Source of the DNA: Collinsella sp.
GTDB lineage: Bacteria; Actinomycetota; Coriobacteriia; Coriobacteriales; Coriobacteriaceae
DNA: 14,369 nucleotides
Assembly: GCA_019414325.1 (NCBI GenBank)
Contig: DXMG01000048.1
Span: forward strand, 1 to 14,369
Direction of reading: 5' to 3'
Part shown: positions 11,873-14,369 of the stretch, in pieces
How positions within the stretch are numbered: position 1 is the stretch's first letter
Layout: every line of letters starts with the position of its first letter
Position numbers and translations under genes: made by a program
The notes under the pieces: generated by a model
Databases searched by the model: none
What the model saw: the letters and a program-made list of their open reading frames with translations, nothing else
What the model was told of the DNA's origin: nothing

Positions 11873-12733
11873 ATGCCCGAGCATATGGCTCAGCAAAATG
11901 CCGAGGGCTCGCGCGACCTGTCCACGCTGGTCAACGCGTCGGCCGAGCTGCAGCATCTGGTGCAGACTATCTGGCGTCTGCGTCAGCCCGATGGCTGCCC
12001 GTGGGATCGCGAGCAGACGCATCAGAGCATCGGCAAGAACATGATCGAGGAAGCCTACGAGGCGCTCGATTGCATCGAGGCCGATGATGCCACGCATCTG
12101 CGCGAGGAGCTCGGCGACGTGCTCATGCAGGTAGTACTGCATGCGCAGATTGCGGCGGACGCCGGCGAGTTTACGCTGGCCGACGTGGCGCGCGATATCG
12201 ACGCCAAGCTCATTCGCCGTCATCCGCACGTGTTTGGCGATGCGGACGCCGAGAGCTCCGACGAGGTGCTCAAGATTTGGGACGAGGTCAAGCTTGCCGA
12301 GAAGGCCGCCAAGGACAAGGCCGTGGCGGCGGGCGAGGCTGCGCCCGAGGGCCTACTCGACGGTGTGCCCACGCATCTGCCGGCGCTGATGCAGGCTCAG
12401 AAGGTGTCGCGCAAGGCGGCTGCCGTGGGCTTTGAGTGGGAGACGGTCCAGGATGTGTGGGACGAGGTAGCAGAGGAGCGTGCCGAGTTTGAGGCCGAGG
12501 CCCCCGGAACGCCCGAGCGCGAGATGGAGTTTGGCGATCTGCTTTTTGCCCTAGTCAACGTTGCACGCAAAGAGGGTATCGACGCCGAGAGCGCCCTGCG
12601 CGCCAGCACGGCAAAGTTCCGTCGCCGTTGGGCTGCGATGGAGGCCGCCGTGCACGAGGCGGGCGATGACCTCGCCGCCTGCTCAACCGCTCAACTCAAC
12701 GACCTGTGGGACCAAGCAAAAGCAAGCGAGTGA
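11873..12733 (+). CDS. mazG: Nucleoside triphosphate pyrophosphohydrolase MazG
   Basis: MazG hydrolyses (d)NTPs to monophosphates and pyrophosphate, a housekeeping function that clears aberrant nucleotides and affects the stringent response. The 286-aa protein has the usual two MazG repeats. Domain 1 has LRQPDGCPWDREQTHQSI (36-53), E59-E60..E63 and E79..D82 (REELGDVLMQ), then RRHPHVFGD. Domain 2 has VGFEWE and EMEFGDLLFALVN (E219..D222), ending FRRRW. The ATG at 11873 follows GGAGGAGGA at the end of yfcE by 6 nt; starts from 11765 upstream would overlap yfcE heavily and are rejected. The N-terminal about 24 residues before the conserved region are variable in this family. It ends 39 bp before the stop of the convergent ATPase pseudogene. 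Confidence 0.95.
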   Translation: MPEHMAQQNAEGSRDLSTLVNASAELQHLVQTIWRLRQPDGCPWDREQTHQSIGKNMIEEAYEALDCIEADDATHLREELGDVLMQVVLHAQIAADAGEFTLADVARDIDAKLIRRHPHVFGDADAESSDEVLKIWDEVKLAEKAAKDKAVAAGEAAPEGLLDGVPTHLPALMQAQKVSRKAAAVGFEWETVQDVWDEVAEERAEFEAEAPGTPEREMEFGDLLFALVNVARKEGIDAESALRASTAKFRRRWAAMEAAVHEAGDDLAACSTAQLNDLWDQAKASE

Positions 12734-12772
12734 GGCCTGCGTCTCTCACGGCATCCATTCGTAGAGAGGTCT

Positions 12773-14140
12773 CTACAAGCAAAAAGCCATATACAACGGA
12801 AGATGTGCCAGCTGCGCTTCGGCATCCCACTCGAGTTGTTTAGGGTGCAACACGTAAGCCATCCCAATCTTCTTGTTAAAGCGCGCGCGGAATCGGTCGA
12901 GGGAGATGGTTCCGTATCTGCGTGGCGACTTAACTTCGACGGGGCTGATGCGCGGCTTTCCGGCGGCATTGACATAGGGTCGGGTAACGAGGAAGTCGAT
13001 TTCCATGCGCTCCTCCCCCTCCTTCTTTCCGCTTTGGGAATAAAAGAAGAGCCTGTGTCCATTGGCCTTTAGAGATTGGGCAACGTAGTTTTCGGTAAGC
13101 ATTCCTTCGTTCAATCCGATGTCGCCGCGAAGCACGGCCCTGTAAACGTCTTCATCGGTATCGTTGTTGTCAGAGAAGGCAAGCGTTACAAGCAGGCCGG
13201 TGTCTGCCATGTAGCACTTGAGGGCCGTTTGCTCCATGCTGAGTGAAAGGCCCACGCTCGGTTCGCTTGCGGCATAGCAGATATTGGCAATTCGCGCGTC
13301 TGCCAGCCAAAAGAAGGCTTCTTCGTAGGTGCGCATGCGTGCGTTTTTATCAAGTGAGGAAAGCTTGAATCGTTTTTCGTGCCTAGAGAGCTGACCCGGG
13401 ATGCCATCGAGTACGGAGACGACTTTGAATTCGTAACCGGTTGCAAAACGAGAGATATCGTTGCGATAGAGCTGAACGATTCGGCGCTTCGAAGCGTCGA
13501 CGGGCGCAAAAGCGCGCTGTTCAACATAGATGGATACCGGCTCAGGCATGCCGCCTACAAGCATGTATTCGCGCATAAGGGAGAGCGCTCTGCGATGTAG
13601 GGCATCGGGGAGCGGCTTCATCTTGTTAAAACTCATGCGAATGAGATCGGCCAGCCCCTTTTCGTCCATGCCCCAAAGAAACTCCTCAAAGTCGAGGGGC
13701 TCAAGTTCCAGAGACTCTTCTTCGGACGGGATGACGATATCTTTAATGTTCTGCTTGATGCTGAGCAGGGATCCAGTTTCGATGTAGTCGTAACGTCCGT
13801 CTGCAACGAGATACTTGATGAGTCCGCGTGCTTGCGGGTACATCTGGACCTCGTCAAAGACGATAAGCGTCTCATGTTCATAGAGTTTGACGTTATAGAA
13901 AACCGAGAGATAGAGGAAGAGCGAGTCGAAGTCAGTGCGATAGTCCTCAAAATATTGCTTAACTTCGGCAGGTGCTTGAAAGAAATCAATGACAAGGCAG
14001 GATTTGTATTCGGTTTCTCCAAACGTGCGGACAAGCGTGCTCTTGCCGACACGGCGGGCTCCTTCAATAAGAAGTGCTGTTTTACCAGCGCTTTCATGCT
14101 TCTATTTTAGTAGTTTGTCATAGGCTTTTCGTTTAAGCAT
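12773..14140 (-). pseudogene. AAA+ ATPase / DUF4143 protein, interrupted by an amber codon at position 13
   Basis: The reading frame from the ATG at 14140 (SD GAGGTA at 14149-14144) begins MLKRKAYDKLLK, then TAG at 14104-14102, then continues open for 442 codons to the TAG at 12775-12773. Full length would be 455 codons, a normal size for this family. After the stop, the Walker A GARRVGKST (27-35), Walker B VFDEVQ (94-99), ETGSLLSIK, LVGGMPEPVSIY, YRNDI, CYMADTGLLVTL and LTENYVAQSL are all in frame. The C-terminal PD-(D/E)XK-like EIDFLVT ... PVEVKS (about D382, E402, K404) follows. Family members usually have Trp at the interrupted site (LL.WK), so one TGG-to-TAG change explains the break. 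The first good ATG after the stop (13843) would lose both Walker motifs. Composition is more AT-rich than the rest of the window, suggesting transfer. A sequencing error or stop read-through remain possible. The biological role of DUF4143 ATPases is poorly known. Confidence 0.85.
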
Positions 14141-14150
14141 GGCTACCTCG

Positions 14151-14235
14151 TGCACGATATCCAGAACTTTTATAACCTGATTATGCACGATATCCAGAAC
14201 TTCAGACCCTTAAAATTGCACGATATCCAGAACTT
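14151..14235. repeat. Three perfect 19-bp direct repeats at a 33-bp period upstream of the ATPase gene
   Basis: TGCACGATATCCAGAACTT occurs without mismatch at 14151-14169, 14184-14202 and 14217-14235, separated by two different 14-bp spacers. A partial fourth unit, TGCACGAT, abuts at 14236-14243. The array begins 2 bp upstream of the Shine-Dalgarno of the minus-strand ATPase gene. On the minus strand the unit reads AAGTTCTGGATATCGTGCA. Two of the units are in frame with the ATPase ATG and encode VLDIVH each time; the frame closes at a TAA (14212-14210) before the third. Iteron-like operator sites or a mobile-element end are the simplest readings. Confidence 0.9.
14170..14199 (-). promoter_or_regulatory. 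Possible promoter of the ATPase pseudogene, embedded in the repeat array
   Basis: On the minus strand TTATAA (14175-14170, alternatively TATAAA at 14174-14169) in the first spacer is a good -10 candidate. TTCTGG (14199-14194) inside the middle repeat lies 18 nt upstream as a weak -35. Transcription would start about 20-25 nt before the ATG at 14140. If correct, the repeats flank and overlap the polymerase site, as expected for operators. The -35 match is poor. Confidence 0.35.
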
Positions 14236-14243
14236 TGCACGAT

Positions 14244-14369
14244 GTAAAAGCACATTACTGGCTCTTTCATTCGCAAGCCAGGTAAAGACGGTATGCCGAT
14301 AGAAGAATTTAATGGGGGGGTGTTCCTATAGTTTTGTCAACTGGGAAATGCTCTCCGTGCGACCGGATC
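14244..14369. other. Right edge: no supported gene
   Basis: Only short open stretches are present. A frame reading ...GSFIRKPGKDG followed by MPIEEFNGGVFL ends at TAG (14327-14329). A run of seven G (14314-14320) lies in it, and in another phase an ATG at 14312 (ATGGGGGGGTGT...) stays open to the edge for 19 codons. These could be part of a gene starting beyond the window or a decayed remnant. Composition is AT-rich like the adjacent pseudogene. Confidence 0.3.

Noticed and set aside
12761..12776. GTAGAGAGGTCTCTAC as a terminator between mazG and the ATPase gene
   Set aside because: It is a perfect palindrome with only a 2-nt centre, a short stem and no T-run in either direction; kept only as a possible boundary mark.
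13633..14097. 154-codon minus-strand ORF as the ATPase N-terminus, implying a frameshift
   Set aside because: It is in another phase and gives Ser/Arg/Thr-rich nonsense; the correct frame has Walker A and B and continues to 12773 without a shift, interrupted only by TAG at codon 13.
14151..14243. CRISPR array
   Set aside because: 19-bp repeats with 14-bp spacers are far too short, there are only three units, and no cas genes are seen.

Overview
The window is chromosomal DNA of a GC-rich, densely coding bacterium. Protein sequences and gene order suggest an actinobacterium of class Coriobacteriia, most likely Collinsella or a close relative. This assignment is an inference from gene content and style, not from a marker gene. 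Composition is high GC up to about 12.75 kb and visibly more AT-rich after that.

Left edge (1-1077): the C-terminal tail of what looks like a SIS-domain sugar isomerase, then a complete TIM-barrel sugar-phosphate isomerase/epimerase resembling FrlC. Together they resemble part of a sugar or Amadori-product catabolic cluster.

Centre (1247-9615): a histidine biosynthesis operon, all on the + strand, in the order hisZ-hisG (one fused ORF), hisD, hisC, hisB, hisH, hisA, hisF, hisI, a 75-aa uncharacterised 'DAC'-motif protein, hisE. Most joints are ATGA overlaps or only a few bases, with strong Shine-Dalgarno sites. Three gaps of 105-142 bp break this pattern, and each holds a strong hairpin or palindrome: a terminator-like hairpin after hisZG, a 31-bp inverted repeat between hisB and hisH, and a repeat capped by an 18-bp palindrome between hisF and hisI. 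Another hairpin lies in the leader before hisZG. A PHP-family histidinol-phosphatase is encoded convergently just after hisE (complement 9645-10556). With it, every enzymatic step from PRPP+ATP to histidinal/histidine is represented: HisZG, HisE, HisI, HisA, HisHF, HisB, HisC, the phosphatase and HisD.

Right of the operon (10781-12733): a stand-alone LarC C-terminal (LarC2-like) domain protein without its N-terminal partner, a YfcE-type metallophosphoesterase and a two-domain MazG pyrophosphohydrolase, all on the + strand.

Right edge (12773-14369): a more AT-rich, probably acquired segment with an AAA+ ATPase/DUF4143 gene on the minus strand. Codon 13 is an in-frame amber (TAG) just before the Walker A motif, so it is probably a pseudogene. 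Its promoter and leader carry three perfect 19-bp direct repeats at an exact 33-bp period. No tRNA, rRNA, CRISPR array or intact transposase gene was seen.
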